Positions 1 through 10,549 of a stretch of 64,000 bases of DNA are shown here, piece after piece. How positions within the stretch are numbered: position 1 is the stretch's first letter; each line of letters opens with the position of its first letter. The notes beneath the pieces are model-generated. The model made no database searches. It had not been told where the DNA came from and saw nothing but the letters and a program-made list of their open reading frames with translations. Source of the stretch: Planktomarina sp. (GTDB lineage: Bacteria > Pseudomonadota > Alphaproteobacteria > Rhodobacterales > Rhodobacteraceae); the NCBI GenBank assembly GCA_020630015.1, contig JAHDCF010000005.1, positions 1 to 64,000 on the forward strand. The letters are read 5' to 3'. The position numbers and the translations under genes were made by a program.

Positions 1-52
1 TACCGGCCTGTCACGCCGGGGGTCGCGGGTTCGAGCCCCGTCAACCGCGCCA
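1..52 (+). tRNA. tRNA-Asp (GTC), 3' portion only (5' end outside window)
   Basis: Anticodon arm cggcctGTCacgccg, then a T-arm ggtcgcgggTTCGAgccccgt and an acceptor end ending in CCA; 5' half missing at window edge. Confidence 0.85.
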
Positions 53-54
53 TT

Positions 55-1428
55 TCACCCCCTGGAAATTTTATCCAAAATCCGAACCCAGCTGCGCATA
101 CCCTTTTGAAAGCTGCGCAGGTCATATTTCTCGTTCGGGCTGTGGATCGCATCATTTTCGCGTCCAAACCCAATCAACATGGAATTCAGACCCAAGATAT
201 TTTGAAAATGCCCAGCAATGGGGATTGATCCGCCGCATCCGATAAAAGCGGCTTCCACGCCCCATTCATCCGACAATGCTTCGCGGGCAGATTCGAACGC
301 GGGATGATCCGTTGCCATTTGTGACGCGCGCGATGTGCCATGACCAATCCATTCGACAGAACAATCTTTGGGAATCATGCCTTCCACCATCTTGCGAAAG
401 CTATCTCTGATTTTATGGGGGTCTTGGCCGGGCACCAATCGGAAAGATACTTTGGCCGATGCTTGGGCTGGCAAAACGGTTTTAAATCCTTCGCCTGTGT
501 ATCCACATTCCATCCCGTTCACTTCACAGGTTGGTCGGGACCAAATCATTTCCAGAACGGATTTTGACGTTTCGCCTGCAGGTTCAGACAAGCCAACTGC
601 GCCAAGGAAATCAGCCGTGTTAAAATCCAATCGGTTCCATTGATCCAGCACCTCGGGTGAGGGGGATTCGACGTCATCGTAAAACCCCGGGATGGTGATC
701 CGACCAGCGTCGTCGTGCAATGACGCGATTATTTTGGCAAGAACCCGCCCAGGATTCATAGCTGCACCGCCAAAAAAGCCGGAGTGCAAATCCATTTTTG
801 GACCATGGATCGTGAATTCTTCGCCCAACAGTCCCCTCAATTGTGTGACAATCGCTGGTGTGTTGTCGCCAAATAGGGTCGTATCACAAATCAAAACCAA
901 ATCCGCTGACAACTCATCTTTGTTGGCTTCCATAAATGGCACCAAAGAAGGGGAGCTTGATTCCTCTTCCCCTTCTAAGAACACCGTAATTTTGCACGGA
1001 AGGGTGCCGTGAACTGATTTCCAGCTTCGACAGGCCTCAACAAATGTCATGATTTGCCCTTTGTCGTCTGAGGATCCACGCGCACGTAACGCGGGCCCAA
1101 GGTCTGCTTCGATGATTTGTGGGTCGAATGGATCAGACTCCCAAAGGGCGATGGGATCAACTGGTTGTACGTCGTAGTGCCCATAGAACAATATGTGGGG
1201 TCCCGGGCCGTCGTGATGAGCCACGACCATTGGATGCCCCGGTGTTTGTCGTTTGCTGGCGTCAAAGCCGATCGATTGCAGATCACTGACCAGCCAATCC
1301 GCAGCGGCATCGCAATCGACAGCGAACGCCGGGTCGGTTGAAATTGATTTGATCTTCAAAAGATCCTTCAGGTGATTGAGTTTGGCATCGAAGTTTTCAT
1401 CGATGTTGGCAAGAACCGGTTCGATCAT
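55..1428 (-). CDS. M20 family dipeptidase / peptidase
   Basis: 457 aa; M20 metal-site motifs (ILFYGHYDVQPVDP, ARGSSDDKGQ, EGEEESSSPS). Confidence 0.9.
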   Translation of the reverse strand: MIEPVLANIDENFDAKLNHLKDLLKIKSISTDPAFAVDCDAAADWLVSDLQSIGFDASKRQTPGHPMVVAHHDGPGPHILFYGHYDVQPVDPIALWESDPFDPQIIEADLGPALRARGSSDDKGQIMTFVEACRSWKSVHGTLPCKITVFLEGEEESSSPSLVPFMEANKDELSADLVLICDTTLFGDNTPAIVTQLRGLLGEEFTIHGPKMDLHSGFFGGAAMNPGRVLAKIIASLHDDAGRITIPGFYDDVESPSPEVLDQWNRLDFNTADFLGAVGLSEPAGETSKSVLEMIWSRPTCEVNGMECGYTGEGFKTVLPAQASAKVSFRLVPGQDPHKIRDSFRKMVEGMIPKDCSVEWIGHGTSRASQMATDHPAFESAREALSDEWGVEAAFIGCGGSIPIAGHFQNILGLNSMLIGFGRENDAIHSPNEKYDLRSFQKGMRSWVRILDKISRG

Positions 1429-1671
1429 TTTGGCATTCCTTCATTTGGGGCGGAGCTTTTCAGGCCTTGCAAAGAAGGTCCAGAGGGGGTGTGATGATCA
1501 ATGTGATTAATGATCATTGCGCGGTCAGTTGCATGGGCACCGTGCAAGATATCATTGTTTTTGCGCATTTTTTCTGCCGTCGGGGTGTTTTTCTAACACA
1601 ATTGTGTTAAGGAGCAGAGGCAGTAGGAGACTCAGCTAAAACATGCTGGTCGAAAAAGTGGGGCGGGGCGT

Positions 1672-2919
1672 ATGATTGGCCTTCGATCTAAGTTCGCGAA
1701 AGAAGACGAAGTCGTGAAGCTTAAGGGCTATGACGATTTCGACGTAACCTTGGGGGATGTCCTTCGGGGGGAACGCGCGACGCAAGGGAAATCCCTTGAT
1801 GATCTGAAACGTGAATTGCGCATTCAACCTTCCTATCTTTTGGCGATCGAAGAATCCGATCCAACGGCGTTTGATACGCCAGGGTTTATTGCTGGTTATG
1901 TGAGGTCCTATGCGGGTTATCTTGGCCTTGACCCGGATTGGGCTTTTTCCAAATTCTGTGAAGAAAGTGGTTTTGCCACGGCCCACGGGATGTCAGAGGA
2001 AGCCAAGCCGCGTCGCCGGGACGATGAGATGGTGGTGGCATCCGGTGGCGGGGCATCTGATCCATTCATGAACAGCGCTGCCCCGTTTATTCCGCCAACT
2101 GAATCCTTCATGGAACGTGTCAACGTAAAGGCACTGGGGTCCATGTTGGTGTTGTTGCTGTTGGTGGGCGGCCTTGGGTATGGTGCGATGAATGTCGTGC
2201 AGCAAATTCAAACGGTGCAAGTGGTTCCAATTGATCAGCCTCCGGCAGTGGAAGCGGATCTTGATCCATTGGTATCAACAGTTGCCACGCTCGATGCAAA
2301 TCCAATCGATCCATCCGTCATTGGTACGCCGCGCGTTGGATCATTGGACCGTTTGTATCGCCCGCAATCGTTACAAGAACCAATTTTTGAACCGCGCGAT
2401 GGCCCAATCGCCAACTTGGATCCTGCGGAACGCGGTATTTTTGGCGATCGTGTAGCATCACCCGCCTTGCCGAATGTTGACGTGGCCTCAGCCGAAGAGG
2501 TGCCACAAGAGGGCCCCGAAGCTGGATTTTCGCAGTTAACTGAAGCACCGGTGCACGAAGTTGTTATGTTCGCTGTGCGCGAAGTTTGGGCAAGAGCGGT
2601 GGCGCCCGATGGCACGCGTGTGTTCCAAGGTATTTTGCAACCCGGCCAACAATTTGTGGTGCCACAAACCGAAGAACCCGTTCGGTTGCGGGCCGGCAAC
2701 CGTGGATCATTGTATTTCTTGATCGATGGTGAGGTTTATGGCCCAGCGGGACGGGGAACCGGTATCGCCAAGCGCGTTTCGATGGACAAAAAGGACTTGA
2801 TTGAAAAGTACAATCAAGTTTCGGGCGATTTGGATCCCGCATTGGTCACCGTTATGGACAAATGGAAAAATCCTGACTTGCCCAGTGAAGATGCAGCCCT
2901 TGTTGAAAACCAGAACTGA
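1672..2919 (+). CDS. RodZ-like protein: N-terminal helix-turn-helix, single TM segment, C-terminal DUF4115-like domain
   Basis: HTH (LGDVLRGERATQGKSLDDLKRELRI), TM (GSMLVLLLLVGGLGYGAM), C-terminal region typical of RodZ; located upstream of ispG. Confidence 0.8.
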   Translation: MIGLRSKFAKEDEVVKLKGYDDFDVTLGDVLRGERATQGKSLDDLKRELRIQPSYLLAIEESDPTAFDTPGFIAGYVRSYAGYLGLDPDWAFSKFCEESGFATAHGMSEEAKPRRRDDEMVVASGGGASDPFMNSAAPFIPPTESFMERVNVKALGSMLVLLLLVGGLGYGAMNVVQQIQTVQVVPIDQPPAVEADLDPLVSTVATLDANPIDPSVIGTPRVGSLDRLYRPQSLQEPIFEPRDGPIANLDPAERGIFGDRVASPALPNVDVASAEEVPQEGPEAGFSQLTEAPVHEVVMFAVREVWARAVAPDGTRVFQGILQPGQQFVVPQTEEPVRLRAGNRGSLYFLIDGEVYGPAGRGTGIAKRVSMDKKDLIEKYNQVSGDLDPALVTVMDKWKNPDLPSEDAALVENQN

Positions 2920-2973
2920 TCTTAGATCAGTTTTCAAAGTTTCCTAACACCAACGATGCTGGAACAGGGGTAG

Positions 2974-4095
2974 ATGTCTCTTAATCATATTCGCCCATGG
3001 CGTGAAATCATTCGCCGAAAAAGCCGTCAAATCATGGTTGGATCTGTTCCGGTTGGCGGGGGGGCACCCATTGCGGTGCAAACCATGACCAACACTGTCA
3101 CCACAGACATCCCTGGCACCATTGCACAGGTCCAAGCCGCGGCAGAGGCTGGGGCAGATATTGTACGCGTGTCTGTGCCCGACAGGGATTCTTCCATTGC
3201 ATTGAAAGAGATCGTGAAAGAAAGCCCCGTTCCAATCGTGGCGGACATTCATTTTCATTACAAACGCGGAATAGAAGCGGCAGAGGCAGGGGCCGCCTGT
3301 TTGCGAATAAATCCCGGCAACATTGGCAATGAAACCCGTGTGCAAGAGGTGATCAAAGCCGCCCGTGATCACGGGTGTTCGATGCGCATTGGCGTGAATG
3401 CGGGGTCGCTTGAAAAGCATTTGTTGGAAAAATACGGTGAACCTTGCCCTGATGCGATGGTCGAAAGTGGGTTGGAACACATTAAAATCCTGCAAGATAA
3501 TGATTTTCACGAATTCAAAATCAGTGTGAAAGCATCCGATGTTTTTATGTCGGCTGCAGCGTATCAGGCATTGGCGGATGCCACAGATGCCCCCTTGCAT
3601 CTGGGGATCACAGAGGCCGGTGGCCTGATGTCAGGCACGATCAAGTCGGCGATTGGTCTTGGCAATCTTTTGTGGATGGGCATCGGTGATACCATTCGTG
3701 TGTCCTTGTCGGCTGACCCGGTACAAGAGGTCAAAGTTGGATTTGATATTTTGAAATCCCTTGGTCTGCGTCACCGTGGGGTGAATGTTATTTCTTGTCC
3801 CAGCTGTGCGCGGCAAGGGTTCGACGTGATCAAAACGGTGGAAACCCTCGAACAACGCTTGGAACACATCAAAACCCCCATGAGCCTTTCTATAATCGGG
3901 TGTGTTGTGAATGGCCCGGGTGAAGCTTTGATGACGGACGTGGGTTTCACCGGCGGCGGTAATGGGGCCGGCATGGTGTATTTGGCCGGCAAGCAATCTC
4001 ATAAATTATCTAACGACGAAATGATCGAACATATCGTCGAACAAGTTGAACGTAAGGCAAGCGAAATCGAAGCGGCCGAAAAAGCGCCCGATTGA
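2974..4095 (+). CDS. ispG: 4-hydroxy-3-methylbut-2-en-1-yl diphosphate synthase (flavodoxin/ferredoxin)
   Basis: 373 aa; [47 protein letters not shown] Fe-S motifs. Confidence 0.96.
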   Translation: MSLNHIRPWREIIRRKSRQIMVGSVPVGGGAPIAVQTMTNTVTTDIPGTIAQVQAAAEAGADIVRVSVPDRDSSIALKEIVKESPVPIVADIHFHYKRGIEAAEAGAACLRINPGNIGNETRVQEVIKAARDHGCSMRIGVNAGSLEKHLLEKYGEPCPDAMVESGLEHIKILQDNDFHEFKISVKASDVFMSAAAYQALADATDAPLHLGITEAGGLMSGTIKSAIGLGNLLWMGIGDTIRVSLSADPVQEVKVGFDILKSLGLRHRGVNVISCPSCARQGFDVIKTVETLEQRLEHIKTPMSLSIIGCVVNGPGEALMTDVGFTGGGNGAGMVYLAGKQSHKLSNDEMIEHIVEQVERKASEIEAAEKAPD

Positions 4096-4109
4096 ACCTT
4101 CGGTCCGGA

Positions 4110-5414
4110 TTATTCATTTCCCAAAATATCTAGGGCGCGTTGCCGACCTTTGGTTCCCACTGGCAACCGCGCTGCCGCCCGTCGAGCTTGAATTTTTGCA
4201 TTTTTAAGATCGCCACGCAGGGCATATCTTTCAGCCGCGGCAAGGGCGGCAAAGCCGGGTTTTCCGTTCCGAGCATAAGCCGTTCCAAGGTCCCGTAGGA
4301 TCCGGGCATCCCGGCTGTCGCGTGAACGCGCTTTGATCAAGGCATCCAATGCTTTTTTATCATTTGCCGGTGTTTTCAACGTCAAAAGGGCGCGCCCATA
4401 TCCGCCAAGGATCAGGGCATTGTTCGGGGCAAGCCGCACGGCCTGACCATAGGCTGCGACTGCGTTTTTAAATTGGCGACCTTCCAACAAAATCTGGCCC
4501 TGAAGCTCTCGGAAATAGGCATCTTTGGGGTATGCCTTTACAAGCTGCGCAATCAAAGATTGGGCTTTTGAGCCTTTGGATTGGCGATGATGGGCAATGG
4601 CTTGCTGCATGACCGCCAATTGAGAGGACCCCTTGGCCCGTCGCAATGTCCACTTGGGCGCACGTTGAAAAGCGTTCAATTTTGCTTTGGCACGGGCATA
4701 CCAATAGGTGAACTCCTTGTTTTCAGGAATTCGCGCTTCGCCCGCTGTGGCGCCTTTGATCGCGCGAATGCGGTCGCGGTTCATCGGATGTGTTTGCGCA
4801 TAAGGATCACGTCTGCCCACATTCAAGGCCTCTTGCCCTTTAAAAAGGCCAAAAACCTCAGCCATGGAAGCTGGGGGTATTTTCGCACGGCGGAGATAGC
4901 TGAGCGCAGATTGGTCGGCTGAGGATTCTTCCGCACGTGTATGGCCCAGAAAAACCCCTCTAGCGGATCCAAATCCGCCTGCGGCGATCCCAGCGGCGGC
5001 CTCTCCATTCCCTCCGGCGGCAACGGCGGCTGCCAACAACATGCCAAAAAGGGCTGATCGCTGGGCGCTTTGCGCGTTTGCGATCCGTCTTGTGATATGA
5101 CCGTTTGCAATGTGCGCGGCTTCATGCGCGATCACCGCTTGAAGTTGGCTGGCGGTTTCGAGTTTGGAAATCAGCCCTGAATGGATAAAGATATGAGATC
5201 GATCAATGACAAAAGCATTCAATCGGCGGTCATCCACCAAAAGGATTTTCACAGATCCAGCCCCGAGCCCTGCGGCACGCAGGATGGGGTTCGCCAGTTT
5301 TTGCAAACTGTTTTCAATATCCGGATCACGCAAAAGGGTGGCGGCATTCGCGGCCTGCGAAAACAAAACCGCCGCAAGCAGAACAATCCGAAAAAGAAAT
5401 CGAGGAACATACAT
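4110..5414 (-). CDS. M48 family metalloprotease with TPR-like C-terminus (BepA-like); start chosen at MYVPRFLFRIVLL
   Basis: HEXXH motif VIAHEAAHIANGH; signal-peptide-like N-terminus begins at 5414, so upstream part of the ORF is probably not translated. Confidence 0.88.
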   Translation of the reverse strand: MYVPRFLFRIVLLAAVLFSQAANAATLLRDPDIENSLQKLANPILRAAGLGAGSVKILLVDDRRLNAFVIDRSHIFIHSGLISKLETASQLQAVIAHEAAHIANGHITRRIANAQSAQRSALFGMLLAAAVAAGGNGEAAAGIAAGGFGSARGVFLGHTRAEESSADQSALSYLRRAKIPPASMAEVFGLFKGQEALNVGRRDPYAQTHPMNRDRIRAIKGATAGEARIPENKEFTYWYARAKAKLNAFQRAPKWTLRRAKGSSQLAVMQQAIAHHRQSKGSKAQSLIAQLVKAYPKDAYFRELQGQILLEGRQFKNAVAAYGQAVRLAPNNALILGGYGRALLTLKTPANDKKALDALIKARSRDSRDARILRDLGTAYARNGKPGFAALAAAERYALRGDLKNAKIQARRAAARLPVGTKGRQRALDILGNE

Positions 5415-5466
5415 TGACGCACCGCCATCTGGTTGAAACACTAAGACAAAATAATAAGAGGCCGGC

Positions 5467-6615
5467 ATGCGATCTTCAAACAGAAGTGACATTGATCCGT
5501 TTATTGTGATGGACGTGATGGAGGCTGCCACCGCGGCTGAACGAAACGGACAGCACATAATTCATATGGAAGTGGGCCAACCCGGCACCCCAGCCCCCCA
5601 AACCGCACGGGATGCCGTTACACATGCGATGAATGATGGGGCCTTGGGGTATACGGTGGCCATGGGCCTGCCGGATCTGCGATCCAGAATCGCACAGCAT
5701 TATGGGGAAAAGCATAACGTTGATTTGGATCCCAAACGCGTTGTCATCACATCAGGTTCTTCCGCGGGTTTTTTATTGGCGTTTACAGCCTTGTTTGATG
5801 CAGGCGAAAATGTGGGTATCGGTGTGCCGGGGTATCCCTCATATCGGCAAATTCTGAAAGCGATGTCCTTAAATGCCGTATTGATTGAAACCACGGCTTC
5901 GGCCCGTTTTCAGCCAACACCGCAGGACATATCTGAAAATGATTTGGATGGTTTGTTGGTTGCCTCACCCGCCAACCCAACGGGCAGCATCTTAGACAAA
6001 GATGAACTTTCGGCCTTGGTTGATGCCTGCACCGAAACTGATACTGCGTTGATTTCAGACGAAATTTATCATGGCATTGAATATGAACGGCAGTGCGTTT
6101 CGGCCCTGGAAATTACGCAAGACGCATATGTGATCAATTCATTTTCCAAGTATTTTTCGATGACGGGATGGCGCGTGGGCTGGATGGTGGTGCCAGATGC
6201 ACATGTGCGCACGCTTGAGCGGTTGGCGCAAAATATGTTCATCTGCCCCCCTCATGTCGGTCAGGTTGCGGCACTTGGGGCGTTTGAGGCAACCGATGAA
6301 ATCGAGTCTAACGTTGCCGTATACGCGCACAACCGGGATATCATTTGCCAAGGTTTGTCCGACGCGGGGTTTCGAAATGTAACGGTGCCTGACGGGGCGT
6401 TCTACGTCTATGTTGATATCACTGATTTGCAGATCGACAGCCGCGACTTGGCCCGCGATATTTTGGAAAATGCCGGGGTCGCCGTCACGCCGGGAGTGGA
6501 TTTCGATCCTGACCGTGGACAACATTTTTTGCGGTTCAGCTATGCCCGCAGTACCCAAGAAATTGAAACCGGGATCGCCCGCCTGACAACTTATATGCGT
6601 GAGAAGTATTCATGA
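5467..6615 (+). CDS. PLP-dependent aminotransferase class I/II
   Basis: 382 aa; SPANPTGSIL and SFSKYFSMTGWRVGW (PLP lysine) motifs. Confidence 0.92.
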   Translation: MRSSNRSDIDPFIVMDVMEAATAAERNGQHIIHMEVGQPGTPAPQTARDAVTHAMNDGALGYTVAMGLPDLRSRIAQHYGEKHNVDLDPKRVVITSGSSAGFLLAFTALFDAGENVGIGVPGYPSYRQILKAMSLNAVLIETTASARFQPTPQDISENDLDGLLVASPANPTGSILDKDELSALVDACTETDTALISDEIYHGIEYERQCVSALEITQDAYVINSFSKYFSMTGWRVGWMVVPDAHVRTLERLAQNMFICPPHVGQVAALGAFEATDEIESNVAVYAHNRDIICQGLSDAGFRNVTVPDGAFYVYVDITDLQIDSRDLARDILENAGVAVTPGVDFDPDRGQHFLRFSYARSTQEIETGIARLTTYMREKYS

Positions 6616-7817
6616 GGTTTTTTGTAATATTGTTACTGATGGTCGGTGTTATGACCCCGATTCAGGCACAGGATTTGTCTGCCATTGGGCAGGTTTTGCC
6701 GCGCGGAAGTGTGGTAAAGGACGGCCGGTCAGAGACGCTGCAGCTTACGCTGAACCTGACACAGCGTGTGCCGTATCGTATTTTTACGCTGACAGAACCA
6801 AACCGCCTTGTGTTGGAGTTCAATGTTTTGGGGTTTGAGGGGTTGGACACCCTTAAGTTTGATCGCAGTGAAAAGGTAGATGCAGTTCATTTTGGCGCGT
6901 TAAAGGCCGATCAATCCCGATTGGTGTTGGAACTTTCGCAACCAATGGCGGTGACCTTGGCATCCATCACGGGCGGCGCGGAAAGTGCAAGTTTGCAATT
7001 GGCCATGTCGCCTGTCAGCCAAGAAGAGTTTGATCAAAAAGCTGAGCTTCAAGAACAGGATGTCGCCCTGTCAGAACAAATTGCGGCCCCCAAAGCACGC
7101 CCAACCGGCGACCGGCCTTGGGTGATCGCCCTTGATCCCGGGCATGGCGGAATTGATCCCGGCGCCGATGGTGGGCGTCGGTCAGAGGCGGATTTAATGT
7201 TATTGTTTGGCTTTGAACTGCGGGATGCCCTGCGCCGTTCTGGGGAGTTTGACGTTGTCATGACCCGCGAAGAAGACGTGTTTGTGGGGTTGGAAGACCG
7301 GATGACCATCGCGCGTGAGGCCGGGGCAGATGTTTTCATTTCCCTGCACGCCGACGCAGTGGTCGAAGGTTACGCCGAGGGTCTTACAACCTATGTTTTG
7401 TCGGATGTTGCCAGTTCCGAGGCGGATGCAAAGCTGGCTGCCCGTCACAATCGTTCCGACATCTTGGCCGGGGTGGATTTATCCGGGCGCGGGGATGACG
7501 TGGCCAATGTCCTTTTGGATATGGTTCGCCGCGAGACCCGGCCACGCACCGAACGATTGGCGGCAATATTAGTCGAAAATGTGAAACAACGCGGTGGGGT
7601 AATCAATTCCAAGTCATTGCGCATGGGGGATTTTGCCGTTCTTCGCAGCGCTGACATTCCATCCGTATTGATTGAACTTGGTTTTTTGTCTTCAGACTCT
7701 GATCTTCAGCGTTTGAACGACCCAGTTGCACGTAAGGTATTGATAGATGGAATTGTGGGCGGGCTAAAAAAATGGTCCATCGCGGACGCTGCAGAGGCGG
7801 AATTGTTGCGGAAGTGA
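6612..7817 (+). CDS. N-acetylmuramoyl-L-alanine amidase (AmiC-like, AMIN plus Amidase_3)
   Basis: IALDPGHGGIDPGADG, FISLHADA, VLIELGFLSSDSD; 4-nt ATGA overlap with upstream gene. Confidence 0.93.
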   Translation: MRFFVILLLMVGVMTPIQAQDLSAIGQVLPRGSVVKDGRSETLQLTLNLTQRVPYRIFTLTEPNRLVLEFNVLGFEGLDTLKFDRSEKVDAVHFGALKADQSRLVLELSQPMAVTLASITGGAESASLQLAMSPVSQEEFDQKAELQEQDVALSEQIAAPKARPTGDRPWVIALDPGHGGIDPGADGGRRSEADLMLLFGFELRDALRRSGEFDVVMTREEDVFVGLEDRMTIAREAGADVFISLHADAVVEGYAEGLTTYVLSDVASSEADAKLAARHNRSDILAGVDLSGRGDDVANVLLDMVRRETRPRTERLAAILVENVKQRGGVINSKSLRMGDFAVLRSADIPSVLIELGFLSSDSDLQRLNDPVARKVLIDGIVGGLKKWSIADAAEAELLRK

Positions 7818-7896
7818 AAGAAAACGCGGTTTCGTGTTTTGACCATTTGTCTTGCACATCCTATATGGATGGCATCCAAACCGGAGTGATCTTCAG

Positions 7897-10476
7897 GTGT
7901 TCGATCGTATCGTAAATTTAATAATTGGATTGCCAAACGCGGCCTTTATGGCGGTATTGCGCGTATCCGGTGCAATCTTTTCTATGGTTACGCTGGGCGT
8001 GTTTTTGGCCGCGTTCCTGATTGGCGCGATTTTCTTTATGTATGGTCAAGATTTGCCGGGTCACGATGAATTGGCAAGTTATAAACCCAAAACGATCAGC
8101 CGGATTTATTCGGGTGAGGGGCGCATCATCGACGAATTTGCAGAAGAACGCCGGTTGTTTGCGTCTTCTGACGAAATCCCCGATCTGGTGAAAGCTGCCT
8201 TCATATCTGCCGAAGACAAGAATTTTTATACGCATGCGGGATATGACCCGCGCGGCATGGTTGCCGCCCTGCGCGATGCTGTTGTTACCCGTGGCGAAGT
8301 GGTGCGCGGCGCGTCTACGATCACGCAGCAGGTAATGAAAAACTTCCTGCTTGATGGATCTCGTCAGGCGGAACGCAAAGTCAAAGAGATTATCCTCGCC
8401 ACCCGCATCGAAAGCACCTTGGACAAAGAAGGTATCCTCGAACTGTATATGAACGAGATCTTTTTGGGCCAAAACGCTTATGGGGTTGCCGCGGCCGCCC
8501 AAACATATTTCAACAAACCGCTGGAACGTTTGTTGCCAGAGGAAGCAGCCTATTTGGCAGTTTTGCCAAAGGCGCCTTCGACGTATCATCCTGTACGTCA
8601 AAAAGAACGTGCCTTGGCGCGCCGGAACTTCGTTTTGAAAGAAATGAAAGAAAACGGATATCTGACAGATGCTGCCTATGATCTGGCCGTGGCCCAACCT
8701 TTGCGCACCGTACAAGGCGGCGAGATTGAAGGATTTCGCGCCCAACTTCCCCCGCGTGACTATCCGACAGATGAAATTCGTCGTCAGCTGAGCGAAGATT
8801 TTGGGCAAGCTGAATTCTTTACAGGCGGGTATTCGGTACGCGCAACCATTGATCCTGATTTGCAATTGGTCGCGGCCAAGGCATTGCGCCGCGGATTGGA
8901 AAAATTTGATCGTTCTCTGGGCCTTTGGCGCGGAACCGGAAAAACACTGAACGCCGAACAACGCCAAAACTGGCAGGCTGAACTGCGCAAAGTGAATGTA
9001 TCTCGCGATATCATAACAGACCGAGAATGGTATCCGGCGGTGGTTCTGGAAGTGGGCAACAACGCGGTGATCGGTATCGAAGGGTTTGATGAGTTGGCCA
9101 CAATTCCGGCCAAGGATGTGCAATGGGCCAGAAAGCTGTTTCCTGATGGCAAGCGCGGACCACGTGCCAAGGCAGCACGGGATTTGCTGGAGGTTGGGGA
9201 TGTTGTTCTGGTGCGCAAGATGTTGCGTGACAGCGATGGCAGTTTTATCCGTTGGACATTGCGCCAGGTGCCAGAAATCCAAGGTGGCTTTGTCGCGATG
9301 GACGTCAACACAGGCCGCGTGTTGGCCATGCAAGGTGGCTTTTCATATCAGCATTCGGTCTTTAACCGCGCCACTCAGGCGCAAAGACAGCCGGGGTCTT
9401 CGTTCAAACCATTTGTATATGCGGCGGCTTTGGACAGTGAATTCACACCGGCATCAATCGTTGTGGATGCCCCGATTGAAATCAACACCCCGCAAGGGGT
9501 CTGGCGTCCGCAAAACGCATCCAAGCAATTCTATGGCCCGACGCCCGTGCGCACGGGGATCGAACAATCCAGAAACTTGATGACCATTCGATTGGCGCAA
9601 GAGGCCGGGATGAATGTGATCGCCGGTTATGCGGAACGTTTTGGTGTCTATGAAAATATGTCGCCTGTTTTGGCAGCTTCTCTGGGGTCAGAGGAAACGA
9701 CACTTTACAAAATGGTATCTGCCTATGCGATGTTTGCAAACGGTGGCGAACGTGTGCACCCGACATTGATTGACCGGGTCCAAGATCGAAGCGGTAAAAA
9801 TGTGTTCCGCCACGATCAACGTGATTGTGTGGATTGTGATACATTGAACCTCAAATCAGGGCGATTACCCCGTGTTCGTACCAACCGTGAGCGCGTTTTG
9901 GACCCAATTACCGCGTATCAGCTGACCTCTATGATGGAGGGAGTTGTCGAGCGGGGCACAGCCAAAAAGACCGTGAAACTGCCTGTGCCCATCGCGGGAA
10001 AAACCGGAACCACGAATGATGCCAAAGATGTTTGGTTTGTCGGATTTTCGAGCAACATCGTGGCTGGATGTTACATGGGTTATGATCGGCCAAGATCATT
10101 GGGTAAAAATGCATCGGGCGGCGGAATGTGCGGCCCTGTGTTCACAGATTTCATGCGGGCCGCAATCAAACGGTTTGGTGGGCGCGAATTTGATGTGCCA
10201 GAGGGCGGCGTGTTTATTAAGATCGACCGTTTTACCGGTGAACGCCTTCCTGACGATGCAACCGGTGATAACGTGATTTCAGAATTTTTCCGCGAAGACG
10301 ACATACCTGAATTTGGCATCCAAATTGATGGTGGCTTTGCAATGGCACAGGGAACGCCATTGTTCACCCGCGGCGGAGAAGAGCCCGTGAAACAAGTGAC
10401 AACATCAACAGGTAAGAAAGTCACCATTGGCCGCAAAGCCACGGTTAGGACCTTGTCGTCGGGTGGGTTGTATTAG
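7897..10476 (+). CDS. Penicillin-binding protein 1A family (bifunctional transglycosylase/transpeptidase)
   Basis: Transglycosylase motifs (AEDKNFYTHAGYDPRGM, GASTITQQVMKN), transpeptidase SSFK in QPGSSFKPF, KTGT; likely GTG start at 7897, ORF opens at 7852. Confidence 0.93.
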   Translation: MFDRIVNLIIGLPNAAFMAVLRVSGAIFSMVTLGVFLAAFLIGAIFFMYGQDLPGHDELASYKPKTISRIYSGEGRIIDEFAEERRLFASSDEIPDLVKAAFISAEDKNFYTHAGYDPRGMVAALRDAVVTRGEVVRGASTITQQVMKNFLLDGSRQAERKVKEIILATRIESTLDKEGILELYMNEIFLGQNAYGVAAAAQTYFNKPLERLLPEEAAYLAVLPKAPSTYHPVRQKERALARRNFVLKEMKENGYLTDAAYDLAVAQPLRTVQGGEIEGFRAQLPPRDYPTDEIRRQLSEDFGQAEFFTGGYSVRATIDPDLQLVAAKALRRGLEKFDRSLGLWRGTGKTLNAEQRQNWQAELRKVNVSRDIITDREWYPAVVLEVGNNAVIGIEGFDELATIPAKDVQWARKLFPDGKRGPRAKAARDLLEVGDVVLVRKMLRDSDGSFIRWTLRQVPEIQGGFVAMDVNTGRVLAMQGGFSYQHSVFNRATQAQRQPGSSFKPFVYAAALDSEFTPASIVVDAPIEINTPQGVWRPQNASKQFYGPTPVRTGIEQSRNLMTIRLAQEAGMNVIAGYAERFGVYENMSPVLAASLGSEETTLYKMVSAYAMFANGGERVHPTLIDRVQDRSGKNVFRHDQRDCVDCDTLNLKSGRLPRVRTNRERVLDPITAYQLTSMMEGVVERGTAKKTVKLPVPIAGKTGTTNDAKDVWFVGFSSNIVAGCYMGYDRPRSLGKNASGGGMCGPVFTDFMRAAIKRFGGREFDVPEGGVFIKIDRFTGERLPDDATGDNVISEFFREDDIPEFGIQIDGGFAMAQGTPLFTRGGEEPVKQVTTSTGKKVTIGRKATVRTLSSGGLY

Positions 10477-10549
10477 ACCTGCGCGAACCCTTGCCGCTGT
10501 CGGCGGGGGGCGATATCAACAAGGTCCAAACGCTTGAGGTCAGAAATAC

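Noticed and set aside
2944-3600. 218-aa ORF antisense to ispG
   Set aside because: Lies fully within conserved ispG; shadow ORF.
7918-9333. 471-aa ORF antisense to the PBP1A gene
   Set aside because: Composition (His/Gln/Arg/Phe-rich, no domain signature) is typical of the antisense frame of a conserved coding gene; the plus-strand PBP1A call is unambiguous.
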